A DNA stretch of 64,000 nucleotides from HGM04593 sp045631905 (GTDB lineage: Bacteria > Bacteroidota > Bacteroidia > Bacteroidales > Bacteroidaceae). Below are positions 9,154 to 18,195 of this stretch, in pieces. The notes under the pieces are model-generated. The model searched no databases, was not told the origin of the DNA, and was given only the letters and a program-made list of their open reading frames with translations. Both the position numbers and the translations under genes were made by a program. Positions within the stretch are counted from its first letter, which is position 1. Each line of letters opens with the position of its first letter. The stretch is from contig JAZQVO010000028.1 of assembly GCA_045631905.1 (NCBI GenBank), positions 213,250-277,249 on the forward strand, in the 5' to 3' direction.

Positions 9154-9174
9154 TATTCGAAAAACATTAAAGAC

Positions 9175-10206
9175 ATGAAATTCACAGCACAACAGATAGC
9201 CTCGTTCATAAACGGCGAAGTTATAGGTAACGAAAATGCCGAGGTATATACATTTGCAAAAATAGAAGAAGGTACCCCCGGTGCACTATCATTCTTGGCA
9301 AACCCCAAATATACCGAATACATTTACACAACCGAATCGTCGGTTGTACTTGTGAACAAAGATTTTACCCCTAACGGCGAGATAAAAGCCACACTCATCA
9401 AAGTAGACAACGCCTACGAGAGCCTTGCCAAGCTCATGACAATGTACGAAGCAAGCAAGCCCAAGAAACAGGGAATAAGCTCGCTTGCATCAATCTCCCC
9501 CACAGCCAAGGTGGGTGAAAATTGCTACATAGCACCTTTTGCCGTCATAGGCGACGGTTGCGAAATTGGTGACGGCTGTTACATACACGACGGTGTTTCG
9601 GTGGGCGACGGTGCAAAAGTAGGTAATAATTGTATCCTATATGCCCATGTTACAATATACCACGATTGTCGTGTAGGCAACAACTGTATTCTGCATAGTG
9701 GTTGCGTTATCGGTGCCGACGGTTTCGGCTTTGCCCCCACAGCCGACGGATACGAGAAAATACCCCAAACAGGTATTGTCATTCTCGAAGATAATGTAGA
9801 GATAGGAGCAAACACCTGTGTAGACCGCGCCACAATGGGCTCTACTATTATACATAAAGGTGTTAAGCTCGACAACCTCATACAAATTGCCCACAACGAC
9901 GAGATAGGTTCGCACACTGTAATGGCCTCACAAGCAGGTATCGCAGGCTCGGCAAAAATCGGTGAGTGGTGCATGATTGGCGGACAGGCCGGAATTTCGG
10001 GTCACTGCAAAATAGGCGACCGCACCATGGTGGGAGCACAATGCGGAATCATCGGCAGTCGCAAAGGTGGCGAAACATTGTTAGGCTCGCCCGCCATGGA
10101 CGCAAAAGAGTTCATAAGAGCGTCGGCCTACCTCAAAAAACTACCTGAGCTCGACAAAAAGGTAAAAGAGCTCATGAAAGAGATTGAAACATTGAAAAAA
10201 CAATAA
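9175..10206 (+). CDS. lpxD: UDP-3-O-(3-hydroxyacyl)glucosamine N-acyltransferase
   Basis: Third step of lipid A synthesis: transfers a hydroxyacyl chain from ACP to the 2-amino group of the sugar nucleotide. After an N-terminal uridine-binding domain (about 1-100) comes a left-handed beta-helix of hexapeptide repeats; the general base is the histidine of IAHNDEIG, near residue 240. A C-terminal helix (LPELDKKVKELMKEIETLKK) is typical. At 343 residues it is full length. It is 12 nt before the lpxC-fabZ fusion, an Lpx gene order common in Bacteroidetes. Confidence 0.95.
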   Translation: MKFTAQQIASFINGEVIGNENAEVYTFAKIEEGTPGALSFLANPKYTEYIYTTESSVVLVNKDFTPNGEIKATLIKVDNAYESLAKLMTMYEASKPKKQGISSLASISPTAKVGENCYIAPFAVIGDGCEIGDGCYIHDGVSVGDGAKVGNNCILYAHVTIYHDCRVGNNCILHSGCVIGADGFGFAPTADGYEKIPQTGIVILEDNVEIGANTCVDRATMGSTIIHKGVKLDNLIQIAHNDEIGSHTVMASQAGIAGSAKIGEWCMIGGQAGISGHCKIGDRTMVGAQCGIIGSRKGGETLLGSPAMDAKEFIRASAYLKKLPELDKKVKELMKEIETLKKQ

Positions 10207-10218
10207 AACAGAGTTGCT

Positions 10219-11601
10219 ATGAACAAGCAAAAAACATTGAACGGAAGTTTTTCACTTTTCGGAAAGGGACTGCACACAGGACTAAGCCTCACGGTGACAT
10301 TTAACCCTGCACCCGAGAACTACGGCTACAAGATTCAGCGCATCGACCTCCCCGGCGAGCCTATCATCGATGCCGTAGCCGAAAATGTTACAGAAACCAC
10401 CCGCGGTACAGTTCTCACAAAGGGCGAAGCACGAGTGAGCACTGTGGAACACGCCATGGCGGCACTCTTTGCACTTGGTATCGACAACTGCCTAATGCAG
10501 GTGAACGGTCCTGAGTTCCCCATTCTCGACGGTAGCTCGATACAGTATGTCGAGAACATCGAGCGCATCGGAGTAAAAGAGCAGAACGCCGAAAAAGATG
10601 TATTCGTAATAAAATCGAAAATCGAGATAAAAGACGAAAAGACAGGAAATTCAATCATCATTCTACCCGATGAAAATTTCAGCCTTAACGTACTTGTACA
10701 CTACGACTCAGGCGTGCTCTACAACCAATATGCAACGTTGGAAAACATGGAGGACTTTAAAGAAGAGGTAGCATCGAGCCGTACATTTGTGTTCGTGCGC
10801 GAGCTTGAACCCCTCTTGAACGCCGGGCTCATAAAAGGTGGTGACCTCGACAACGCGATAGTTATATACGAGCGCGAGATGCCACAAGACAAGTACGACC
10901 AACTTGCCGACGTTCTTGGCGTTCCCCACATGGACGCAAAAAAACTTGGTTACCTCAACCACAAGCCCCTTGTGTGGAACAACGAGCCTGCACGCCACAA
11001 ACTACTCGATATAATAGGCGACCTTGCCCTCATAGGCAAGCCTTTGCAGGGACGCATCATTGCCACCTGCCCCGGCCACACTATTAATAATAAGTTCGCG
11101 CGCGCGATGCGCAAGGTTATCCGCGAGCATCAAATTCAGGCACCCATCTACGACCCCAACCGCGAGCCCGTGATGGACATCAACCGCATTCGTCAGCTAC
11201 TCCCCCACCGTAGCCCCATGTTGCTTGTCGACAAAGTAATAGAGCTCGGCTCGAACTACATTGTAGGAACAAAGAACGTGACCATGAACGAACCCTTCTT
11301 TGAGGGACACTTCCCCAACGAACCCGTGATGCCCGGAGTACTCATTGTAGAGGCTATGTCGCAGTGTGGCGGTCTTCTCACAATGAACATGCTCGACAAC
11401 CCCGAGGAGTATTCGACCTACTTCCTTAAAATAGAGAAAATAGCGTTCCACAAACTTGTAGTTCCCGGCGACACACTCGTGTTCAAAGTAGAACAAATAA
11501 GCCCTCTGCGCCATGGTATAGCCATGATGCGTGGCTATGTGTTCGTAGGCGAAAAACTTGTTGCGGAAGCACAATTTACAGGACAAATTATTAAGAAATA
11601 A
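10219..11601 (+). CDS. lpxC-fabZ: Fused LpxC deacetylase and FabZ dehydratase
   Basis: Bifunctional cytoplasmic protein of 460 residues. Residues 1 to about 300 are LpxC, the zinc deacetylase that commits UDP-acyl-GlcNAc to lipid A; zinc ligands are the histidine of VEHAMAAL (about 77) and H and D of HKLLDIIGD (about 259 and 263). Residues from about 315 are FabZ, the 3-hydroxyacyl-ACP dehydratase, with catalytic H of HFPNEPVMPG (about 364) and E of LIVEAMSQ (about 378). The fusion is known from Bacteroidetes. Fusing the two enzymes that draw on and make hydroxyacyl-ACP may help balance lipid A against fatty acid synthesis; that is inference. Confidence 0.96.
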   Translation: MNKQKTLNGSFSLFGKGLHTGLSLTVTFNPAPENYGYKIQRIDLPGEPIIDAVAENVTETTRGTVLTKGEARVSTVEHAMAALFALGIDNCLMQVNGPEFPILDGSSIQYVENIERIGVKEQNAEKDVFVIKSKIEIKDEKTGNSIIILPDENFSLNVLVHYDSGVLYNQYATLENMEDFKEEVASSRTFVFVRELEPLLNAGLIKGGDLDNAIVIYEREMPQDKYDQLADVLGVPHMDAKKLGYLNHKPLVWNNEPARHKLLDIIGDLALIGKPLQGRIIATCPGHTINNKFARAMRKVIREHQIQAPIYDPNREPVMDINRIRQLLPHRSPMLLVDKVIELGSNYIVGTKNVTMNEPFFEGHFPNEPVMPGVLIVEAMSQCGGLLTMNMLDNPEEYSTYFLKIEKIAFHKLVVPGDTLVFKVEQISPLRHGIAMMRGYVFVGEKLVAEAQFTGQIIKK

Positions 11602-11613
11602 AAACATACAGCT

Positions 11614-12384
11614 ATGATTAACCCATTGGCATACGTCGATCCCGAAGCAAAAATTGGAGCAAATTGCGAGATTGGTGCATTTGCATTCATCGACAAAAAT
11701 GTAGTAATTGGCGATAATTGCGTTATCATGCCCCACGCATGTATCCTCAGCGGAACACGCATGGGTAACAACAACAAAATATATCATGGTGCCATAATCG
11801 GTGGCGACCCTCAGGACCTCAAATTCAAAGGCGAAGAGACAACCGTCGAGATTGGCGACAACAACATGATACGCGAGAATGCCACAATACACCGTGGTAC
11901 AGCATCGAAAGGAAAAACCGTTGTAGGCAGCAACAATCTCCTTATGGAGAATGTTCATATAGCACACGACTGCGAGGTTGGTAGCGGTTGCATCATAGGT
12001 AACTCCACAAAGGTTGCCGGCGAGGTTGTTATAGACGATTGCGCCATCATCAGCGCATGCGTGCTCATACACCAGTTCTGCCACATCGGCGGTTATGTAA
12101 TGATTCAGGGTGGCAGTCGTTTCAGCAAAGACGTACCTCCCTACATCATCGTAGGCCGTGAACCCGCGCGTTACTGCGGATTGAACATTGTAGGCCTTCG
12201 CCGTCGCGGTTTCTCAAACGAGACAATAAGCACAATACACAATGCCTATCGTCTCATATACGAGAGCGGAAACAACGTATCTTCGGGTGTAGCAAAAATT
12301 AAAGAGACACTCCCCATGATTCCCGAGGTTGAGCACATACTCCGATTTATAGAGAAAGAGGCTTCTCGCGGTATCATAGGTTAA
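11614..12384 (+). CDS. lpxA: UDP-N-acetylglucosamine O-acyltransferase
   Basis: First step of lipid A synthesis, moving a 3-hydroxyacyl chain from ACP to UDP-GlcNAc. A beta-helix of hexapeptide repeats starts at residue 1 (INPLAYVDPEAKIG); the catalytic histidine lies in VHIAHDCEVG near 118, and the C-terminal helical domain follows VGLRRRGFSNETI. The 256 residues match the family. It begins 12 nt after the lpxC-fabZ gene. Confidence 0.95.
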   Translation: MINPLAYVDPEAKIGANCEIGAFAFIDKNVVIGDNCVIMPHACILSGTRMGNNNKIYHGAIIGGDPQDLKFKGEETTVEIGDNNMIRENATIHRGTASKGKTVVGSNNLLMENVHIAHDCEVGSGCIIGNSTKVAGEVVIDDCAIISACVLIHQFCHIGGYVMIQGGSRFSKDVPPYIIVGREPARYCGLNIVGLRRRGFSNETISTIHNAYRLIYESGNNVSSGVAKIKETLPMIPEVEHILRFIEKEASRGIIG

Positions 12385-12396
12385 TAAATTAGAATT

Positions 12397-12963
12397 ATGG
12401 TATACAAATTCAGACTACTATCGGACGAGGTTGAAGATTTCAGAAGAGATATTGAGATAGATGCCGACGCAACTTTCCTCGACCTTCATAATGCCATTCT
12501 CGAAGCGGTAAACTACCCCGACGACCAAATGACATCGTTCTTCATATGTAACGACAAATGGATAAAAGAGATTGAAATTACACGCGAAGACATGGGTAGC
12601 GTATCAGAAGAGGATAACTATGTAATGGAAGAGACCGTTATAGGCGACCTTGTTGAGGAGGAGAAACAAAAACTCATGTATGTGTTCGACCCCCTTGGCG
12701 ACCGTGTTTTCTACATGGAGCTAAGCAAAATAGAGTTCGGCAAAAACATCGATGCCCCCACATGCACCAAATCGACAGGTGAGGCACCCGCCCAAACTCT
12801 AAAATTCGACGAACTAATGAGCAAAACTCCCGTCGGTGCAGTAAACGGCGACATAGACGAAGATTTCTATGGCAGCGATGGTTACAACGACGACGACATA
12901 GACGAAGAGGGCTTCGACATCGGCGGTTTGTCGGACATGAGCTCTATCGACGACCTCTATTAA
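12397..12963 (+). CDS. Plasmid pRiA4b ORF-3-like protein (PF07929 fold)
   Basis: A 188-residue acidic protein. The first about 150 residues match the pRiA4b ORF-3-like family: VYKFRLLSDEVEDFRRDIEIDADATF, then LHNAILEAVNYPDDQMTSFF and a MYVFDPLGDRVFYMEL strand. The C-terminal 45 residues are rich in D, E and G and probably disordered (DDDIDEEGFDIGGLSDM). It sits between lpxA and miaA with gaps of 12 and 26 nt, so it is made with the housekeeping operon. The role of the family is not established. Confidence 0.8.
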   Translation: MVYKFRLLSDEVEDFRRDIEIDADATFLDLHNAILEAVNYPDDQMTSFFICNDKWIKEIEITREDMGSVSEEDNYVMEETVIGDLVEEEKQKLMYVFDPLGDRVFYMELSKIEFGKNIDAPTCTKSTGEAPAQTLKFDELMSKTPVGAVNGDIDEDFYGSDGYNDDDIDEEGFDIGGLSDMSSIDDLY

Positions 12964-12989
12964 TCTCCCAAACAGTGTAAAAAGGAGAT

Positions 12990-13889
12990 ATGAATAATTT
13001 AGTTGTGCTCATAGGCCCCACAGCGGTGGGAAAGACCGAAACAAGCTTTGCGATAGCAAGCCACTTTGGTTGCCCCATAATATCGGCCGATTCAAGGCAG
13101 ATGTACAAAGGCATGCAGATAGGCACAGCGATGCCCACACAGGAAGAGCTTGCCCGACATAAACACTACTTTGTCGGGCAGCTCACACCGGGCGACTATT
13201 ATAGTGCGGCACGTTACGAAGAGGAGGTGCTTGCGCTTCTCGAAAAAGAGTTCCACCACCACCCCACGATGCTCCTCTCGGGTGGTTCCATGATGTACAT
13301 CGATGCAGTGTGCAAAGGCATCGACGACATACCGACCGTAGACGAAGAGACTCGCCTGACAATAATCGCAAAATATGAAAAGGAGGGCTTGGAGAGCCTT
13401 GCAGCCGAGCTACGCCTGCTCGACCCCGCCTACTATGCCGAGGCTGACATAAAAAACCCAAAAAGAGTGATGCACGCACTCGAAATATGTTACATGACAG
13501 GCAAGCCTTACAGCACATACCGCAAGCAGACAAAAAAAGAACGTCCCTTTAATATAATTAAAATAGGGCTCCGACGCGAACGCGAAGAGCTATACGAGCG
13601 CATAAACAAGCGAGTTGAGATAATGATTGAGCAGGGGCTCGTAGAAGAGGTGAAAAAATTTCTGCACCTAAAAGAACACAACTCGCTCAACACCGTTGGT
13701 TACAAAGAGATATTCAAATACCTCGACGGTGAGTGGTCTTTGGACTTTGCAATAGAAAAAATCAAGCAAAATACACGCATATATTCTCGCAAACAGGTAA
13801 CGTGGTACCGCAAAGACGAAGAGATAACATGGTTCCACCCAAGCGACACCACCGCAATAATATCCTACATAGAAAAAAGCATAAAATAA
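12990..13889 (+). CDS. miaA: tRNA dimethylallyltransferase
   Basis: Adds a dimethylallyl group to A37 of tRNAs that read codons beginning with U. The P-loop GPTAVGKTE is at residues 9-17, followed by ISADSRQMYKGMQIGTA, the DxxQ/Y region that contacts substrate, and KNPKRVMHALEI. At 299 residues it is a normal size. Last gene of the operon that began with purM; a hairpin follows directly. Confidence 0.95.
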   Translation: MNNLVVLIGPTAVGKTETSFAIASHFGCPIISADSRQMYKGMQIGTAMPTQEELARHKHYFVGQLTPGDYYSAARYEEEVLALLEKEFHHHPTMLLSGGSMMYIDAVCKGIDDIPTVDEETRLTIIAKYEKEGLESLAAELRLLDPAYYAEADIKNPKRVMHALEICYMTGKPYSTYRKQTKKERPFNIIKIGLRREREELYERINKRVEIMIEQGLVEEVKKFLHLKEHNSLNTVGYKEIFKYLDGEWSLDFAIEKIKQNTRIYSRKQVTWYRKDEEITWFHPSDTTAIISYIEKSIK

Positions 13890-13892
13890 CAG

Positions 13893-13923
13893 AAAAAGAG
13901 AGTTACAACTACTCTTTTTTTCT
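13893..13923 (+). terminator. Terminator after miaA
   Basis: AAAAGAG pairs with CTCTTTT around a short imperfect loop and is followed by more T. The stem is short (7-8 bp), but the position right behind miaA and the T-run support it. Confidence 0.6.
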
Positions 13924-13980
13924 ATGTACATGCGATTATAAAACATCTGAGACGTTTTACCTATTAAGCACATTTATGCA

Positions 13981-14874
13981 ATGAGAAATATATTTCTATC
14001 ATTATTAATAATGATTGCCACAACGTCGTTCGCGCAACATATAGAGAGCGGATACATCGCGCAAAGCAAATACAACGACAACAACGACAACAAGATAGGC
14101 AAAGGTTCCATGCAATATATCTCGGGCAGCTACACACTACCGCTGAGCATAAAACGAGACAAAGAAGGAGGCACAAGAATGTGGTCGGCCACAGTCACAG
14201 GCAAGTATGCCACACTCGACAACAAAGAGGGTGCTATGCTGTTCAACCCCAAAGAAATTATCAATGCAGGAGCCATGATTACACACGTGTGCCCACTATC
14301 AAGACGGTGGAACATGGTGGCAACAGCCGGTATCTCACTAAATGCCACCCCCCAATACATACGCCTGCAAAGCCTTGCCATAACAAGCGGTATGCTCTTT
14401 ATGTACAGAGTAAACAACAACCTCAACATAGGTGTGGGAGTTATTGGCACAACAGCATACGGAGAGCTCATAGCGATACCGGCCCCGTTCATCACATGGA
14501 AGTATGGGGAGAGATACAAGTTCGAGCTCAACATGCAGGGGGCACCCGAATTTAAAATATCGACACAAATCAATGAAAAATTAATGCTCACACTTGCCCC
14601 ATTCGAGATGCAACGCTTCTCGGCTATGATAAACGTGAACAACGACCACAAACTATACGTGCAAAATATTTTCCGCACGTCAGCAGGAGCAACTTACCGC
14701 ATCTCAAAACATTGGTCACTCGAAGGGAAAGCCGGTTACATATATCACCGCTCCACACGCATAAAAGAGCGCAGTTTCATAGCCTTCTGGAACGACCTTT
14801 TCGACTACGATACCCGACAAAAATTCAAACCTTCGGGCACCGTTTCAATAGGCATACGCTATCACATGAGATAA
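13981..14874 (+). CDS. Secreted protein, probable outer-membrane beta-barrel
   Basis: I do not recognise the family. The 297-residue protein starts with a signal peptide (MRNIFLSLLIMIATTSFAQ) and then shows alternating short amphipathic strands rich in Y, G and N, ending in VSIGIRYHMR, where an aromatic residue near the C-terminus fits barrel insertion. No lipoprotein cysteine follows the signal. It is a one-gene unit between two terminators. An outer-membrane barrel is the most likely reading, but a periplasmic beta protein is not excluded. Confidence 0.6.
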   Translation: MRNIFLSLLIMIATTSFAQHIESGYIAQSKYNDNNDNKIGKGSMQYISGSYTLPLSIKRDKEGGTRMWSATVTGKYATLDNKEGAMLFNPKEIINAGAMITHVCPLSRRWNMVATAGISLNATPQYIRLQSLAITSGMLFMYRVNNNLNIGVGVIGTTAYGELIAIPAPFITWKYGERYKFELNMQGAPEFKISTQINEKLMLTLAPFEMQRFSAMINVNNDHKLYVQNIFRTSAGATYRISKHWSLEGKAGYIYHRSTRIKERSFIAFWNDLFDYDTRQKFKPSGTVSIGIRYHMR

Positions 14875-14880
14875 ACAGCA

Positions 14881-14908
14881 AACAGCGCACTCTATGCGCT
14901 GTTTTTTT
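14881..14908 (+). terminator. Terminator of the barrel-protein gene
   Basis: A perfect 9-bp stem (AACAGCGCA / TGCGCTGTT), loop CTCTA and a run of T follow the stop codon by 6 nt. Confidence 0.9.
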
Positions 14909-14932
14909 ATAATCAGCCAGCTACCGACATAC

Positions 14933-14949
14933 AACCGTTAAAAACGGTT
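14933..14949. repeat. Inverted repeat AACCGTT-AAA-AACGGTT
   Basis: A perfect 7-bp inverted repeat upstream of the padR promoter. It could be a second regulator site or a small structural element; nothing further supports either. Confidence 0.5.
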
Positions 14950-14956
14950 AAAATAT

Positions 14957-14979
14957 AGTACCATGTATTGCAAGGTACT
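14957..14979. promoter_or_regulatory. Probable PadR operator
   Basis: A near-perfect palindrome, AGTACCATG-TATTG-CAAGGTACT, with 9-nt arms and one mismatch. It covers the -33 region of the promoter ahead of padR. PadR-type repressors bind such palindromes and usually control their own operon, so autoregulation is likely. Confidence 0.6.
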
Positions 14980-14998
14980 GTATTTTCTTTTACATTTG
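14967..14998 (+). promoter_or_regulatory. Promoter of the padR-pspC operon
   Basis: ATTG at 14967-14970, a 20-nt spacer and TACATTTG at 14991-14998. The -33 part falls inside the palindrome at 14957-14979. Transcription should begin near 15005, about 20 nt before the ATG. Confidence 0.65.
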
Positions 14999-15024
14999 TT
15001 GCAACAATTAAAAATATATAGAGA

Positions 15025-15351
15025 ATGTACATAGAAAACGTAAAATCACAAATGCGTAAAGGCATGCTCGAATACAGCATAATGCTACTTATGCGCGACA
15101 AGCCCTACTATACCTCCGACATAATAAACGAGCTGGAAAAGGCCAACCTCATGGTTGTCGAGGGCACACTATACCCCCTGCTCACCCGTCTGCGAAAAGA
15201 GGAGCTACTCGAATATGAGTGGCAAGAAAGCCCATCGGGGCCACCACGAAAATATTACAGCCTCACAGAAAAAGGCAAAGAGGCACTCACCAAACTCGAT
15301 GATAATTGGAAAATACTATCCGACACAGTAAACCACATTAAAAACCTATAA
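15025..15351 (+). CDS. PadR-family transcriptional regulator
   Basis: A 108-residue winged-helix DNA-binding protein. The fold is recognised from MRKGMLEYSIMLLM, the recognition region VEGTLYPLLTRLRKEELLEYEW, and the wing SGPPRKYYSLTEKGKEAL. It is the short PadR form, without the long C-terminal dimerisation domain. It is 18 nt ahead of the first pspC gene, so it probably represses that operon and itself through the palindrome upstream. PadR with PspC proteins is a common envelope-stress arrangement; the inducer is unknown. Confidence 0.9.
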   Translation: MYIENVKSQMRKGMLEYSIMLLMRDKPYYTSDIINELEKANLMVVEGTLYPLLTRLRKEELLEYEWQESPSGPPRKYYSLTEKGKEALTKLDDNWKILSDTVNHIKNL

Positions 15352-15369
15352 TAAACAAGAAGGAAGAAG

Positions 15370-16281
15370 ATGAAAAAGACAATAAACGTAAACCTCGGTG
15401 GGAGGGCCTTCCAAATCACAGAGGAAGCTTATACAAAGCTCAACGATTACCTCAATAGCATAAGCACCTGCTTCAAAGATAACGAGTATGGCGAGGAGAT
15501 AACAACCGACATCGAGTCGCGCATCAGCGAGCTATGCGACGAGAGGCTTAAAAAGAGCCACAGCAACATAATTGAGCTTGAGCTTGTAAACGAGATGATA
15601 AACCGCATGGGTAAGCCCGAAGCGATGATTGACGAAGAGGAGGAGGCAAGACACTCAAACAACGAGAAGAAAAGCGACAAGCAAGAGGATAGCCCCCACG
15701 AAAAACATTCGCAAAACAAAAAATACTATCTCGACAAAGAGGACAAAATGGTGGGCGGAGTAATATCGGGGTTATCGTCATACATAAAATTCGACGTAAC
15801 CATTCTACGCATCATCGCTGTTATTCTCATCTGCGCCATAGGCCCCATAGGGCTTATAGCCTATCTTATCGTGTGGATAATCGCCCCTGTTGCCGAAACC
15901 ACTGCCGAAAAATTACGCATGCAAGGTATTGAACCCACACCCGAAACCATCGCCGACAAGCTCACCAACGAAGACCCCGAAAAGAGTGAGAAAAAAGGCG
16001 ATACCATAATGAACAAGATTGAGAAAAACAAAAGACTGATATTAGCCGTTGTAATTGTTCTGTCGGCACTATTATTCGGGCCCAAGGTGAGAATAACAGG
16101 AAACAATCCAATATTTTACCTCCTTGGATTATCCTTTATCATAACATTCACACTGCTTGTAACAGTGATAGCCCTTAAAATAACCGACACACTTAACTGC
16201 AAAGTAAGAAAAATACTCACCATATCGCTCATAATATCCTCTATACTGACAATACTGTTATATGTAAACTGTTATATGTAA
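15370..16281 (+). CDS. PspC-domain membrane protein, first copy
   Basis: A 303-residue inner-membrane protein. Residues 1 to about 85 form a soluble domain (INVNLGGRAFQITEEAYTKL through a glutamate-rich helix) also found in the next gene. A charged linker leads to a PspC domain near 118-175 (KMVGGVISGLSSYI, then two hydrophobic segments), and two further membrane segments close the protein. PspC proteins belong to phage-shock envelope stress responses. It is in an operon with the PadR gene and the second PspC protein. Confidence 0.85.
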   Translation: MKKTINVNLGGRAFQITEEAYTKLNDYLNSISTCFKDNEYGEEITTDIESRISELCDERLKKSHSNIIELELVNEMINRMGKPEAMIDEEEEARHSNNEKKSDKQEDSPHEKHSQNKKYYLDKEDKMVGGVISGLSSYIKFDVTILRIIAVILICAIGPIGLIAYLIVWIIAPVAETTAEKLRMQGIEPTPETIADKLTNEDPEKSEKKGDTIMNKIEKNKRLILAVVIVLSALLFGPKVRITGNNPIFYLLGLSFIITFTLLVTVIALKITDTLNCKVRKILTISLIISSILTILLYVNCYM

Positions 16282-16305
16282 TCACATTATAGGCCAAATA
16301 AACAT

Positions 16306-18105
16306 ATGAAAAAGATAAATCAAATTCAAATAGGTAGCCACACCTTCTTCTTCGACGAAGAGGCTGTCGGCACCATGGAGCGCTATATAGCACGCATAAA
16401 AGAGCTATACAAAGACAACGGAGAGGAGCTCAAGGTAAACGATGTGGAAACCCGCATTGCCGACTTTTGCTACAATAAGGCAGGAGAGAACGGCATCGTG
16501 TCGGCCTCGATAATAGAAGAGGCAATAGGAGCAATAGGGATAGACCTCGACACACCCATAACAAGCGAAGAGGCAAGCAACGACAAAGAGACAAAAAACG
16601 AGAGCACAGACGATGCCGACACACCATGGTACAAAGCCATGCAGTTGGGTAACAAACTGTTCCTCAACCCGCACGATGGTTTCATAGGAGGCGTGTTGGC
16701 AGGTCTTGCCGGCTATTTAGGCATAAATGTGGCTTTGTTACGCATTCTCACCATAATACTCTTTATTATAGAGCCTGTAGGCGGTTTGGTATATATCGCA
16801 TATATTCTGCTTTGGATAATATTACCAAAGGCAAAAACCATCATCGACTACGCACGCATGAACCATGTAAAAAAGAGTGGAGATACCGAAGCCGACAAAA
16901 AGGCCTGGAAGAACAACTACGAACAGGCTATACAACAGCTTGCAACACCCCCCGCAAGCGGTTGCCTCCCCATGTTGGTAAAAGCAATATTCTTCCTCCC
17001 GTTGGTTCCCCTGATAATACTTGTTGCAGTATTCCTTGTAGCAATAATTGTTCTACCGCTAAGTTTTATATACCTGTTCATTATGGGTAGTCATGTAGGC
17101 ATAATAACCCTGCCTTTGATTGTTTTGGCAATATCATTAGTGACAGCCTTTGCCGTACTCGTTTTCGCAATAATATCATGGTTACTGAGAAAGAGTAGAA
17201 CATGCAAGCCCATGAGCCGATGGGCAAAGATAACACTCACAACCCTGTTCCTTGTTTCTCTACTGTTTGCAGGCACAGCTATATACAAGATGAACTTTAA
17301 AAGCTACGACAACGTAAAAGAGATTATACAAACAGGGTTCAAAAATATATTCAACGGCACCATAACCACACGACAAGGCTCGTTCTACAACAACCACCCC
17401 ATCGACACAAGCGATGATAATTTATACGCCGCCATTTGGGATAGCGAACTTCAAAGTTGCAACATACCATTTGTGGTAGAAACCGTACACGACGAAAAGG
17501 GAGAATATAACGTATACTTCTACCACCACGAAGGAAGGGTCGAAGAGATAGAGTACAAAGTGGCAGATAAAGAGTATGATGCCCGATACACCCTAAACAC
17601 CGACATGTTGCACGGCTATCTCTACTTTATTTGGGACGAAGCAAACAACACGCTATACATAGACGAAGAGTACAACGCGCCCGAAAGCATAAGAAACAGC
17701 ACCTTCGAGAACCGCACAAATGCCATAAAGATTGGTTATGTGCGCAGTGGGGAGAGGTTTAATTTCTGCAATGCCACAGAAAAGGGGCTTGCAACCCTAT
17801 CACTATTTTTCTATGGCGAGCAAAGAGTGCCAAGCCTTCTGGTTGGTGGCGATGATGAGAATGTAGGCATAGAGATACCCCCCGTTTCATCATATAAGTG
17901 CATAAAGAGCTTTCAAATACCCCAACGCGCAACCAGAATAGATGAAAACGGGGAAAAAGATACCGTCGTTCTAAATACCAATATAAATATAGACGAAGAT
18001 AAACTGCAAAGGGCTATCGACGATGTCAAGAAACTGAGAGATGCCACAGACGAGATTATTAAAAACACTCACGACATAGTGAAAATCAGAGCCACAGAAA
18101 AATAG
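16306..18105 (+). CDS. PspC-domain membrane protein, second and larger copy
   Basis: A 599-residue relative of the preceding protein: the same N-terminal domain (INQIQIGSHTFFFDEEAVGTM) and acidic linker, then a PspC domain near 122-180 (GGVLAGLAGYLGINVALLRI). After a short loop come about three long hydrophobic segments, and then an extracytoplasmic or cytoplasmic beta-rich region of about 250 residues that the first copy lacks; it ends in a helix. The shared N-terminal domains point to tandem duplication. Such long PspC proteins may sense envelope stress with their extra domain; that role is inferred. Confidence 0.82.
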   Translation: MKKINQIQIGSHTFFFDEEAVGTMERYIARIKELYKDNGEELKVNDVETRIADFCYNKAGENGIVSASIIEEAIGAIGIDLDTPITSEEASNDKETKNESTDDADTPWYKAMQLGNKLFLNPHDGFIGGVLAGLAGYLGINVALLRILTIILFIIEPVGGLVYIAYILLWIILPKAKTIIDYARMNHVKKSGDTEADKKAWKNNYEQAIQQLATPPASGCLPMLVKAIFFLPLVPLIILVAVFLVAIIVLPLSFIYLFIMGSHVGIITLPLIVLAISLVTAFAVLVFAIISWLLRKSRTCKPMSRWAKITLTTLFLVSLLFAGTAIYKMNFKSYDNVKEIIQTGFKNIFNGTITTRQGSFYNNHPIDTSDDNLYAAIWDSELQSCNIPFVVETVHDEKGEYNVYFYHHEGRVEEIEYKVADKEYDARYTLNTDMLHGYLYFIWDEANNTLYIDEEYNAPESIRNSTFENRTNAIKIGYVRSGERFNFCNATEKGLATLSLFFYGEQRVPSLLVGGDDENVGIEIPPVSSYKCIKSFQIPQRATRIDENGEKDTVVLNTNINIDEDKLQRAIDDVKKLRDATDEIIKNTHDIVKIRATEK

Positions 18106-18122
18106 ATTATTTTCATGACAGC

Positions 18123-18163
18123 GTTTCGGGCGTGCCAATTAAGGGCACGCCCGAAACATTTTT
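18123..18163 (+). terminator. Terminator of the padR-pspC operon
   Basis: A perfect 14-bp GC-rich stem (GTTTCGGGCGTGCC and its complement), loop AATTAAG and an ATTTTTT tail. It probably also ends the minus-strand radical SAM gene. Confidence 0.92.
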
Positions 18164-18195
18164 TATAAGATATTCAAACCACGTAATATAAAAAG

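Noticed and set aside
11197..12084. Open frame of 295 codons opposite lpxC-fabZ and lpxA
   Set aside because: It spans two well-known genes in antisense, so it cannot be real.
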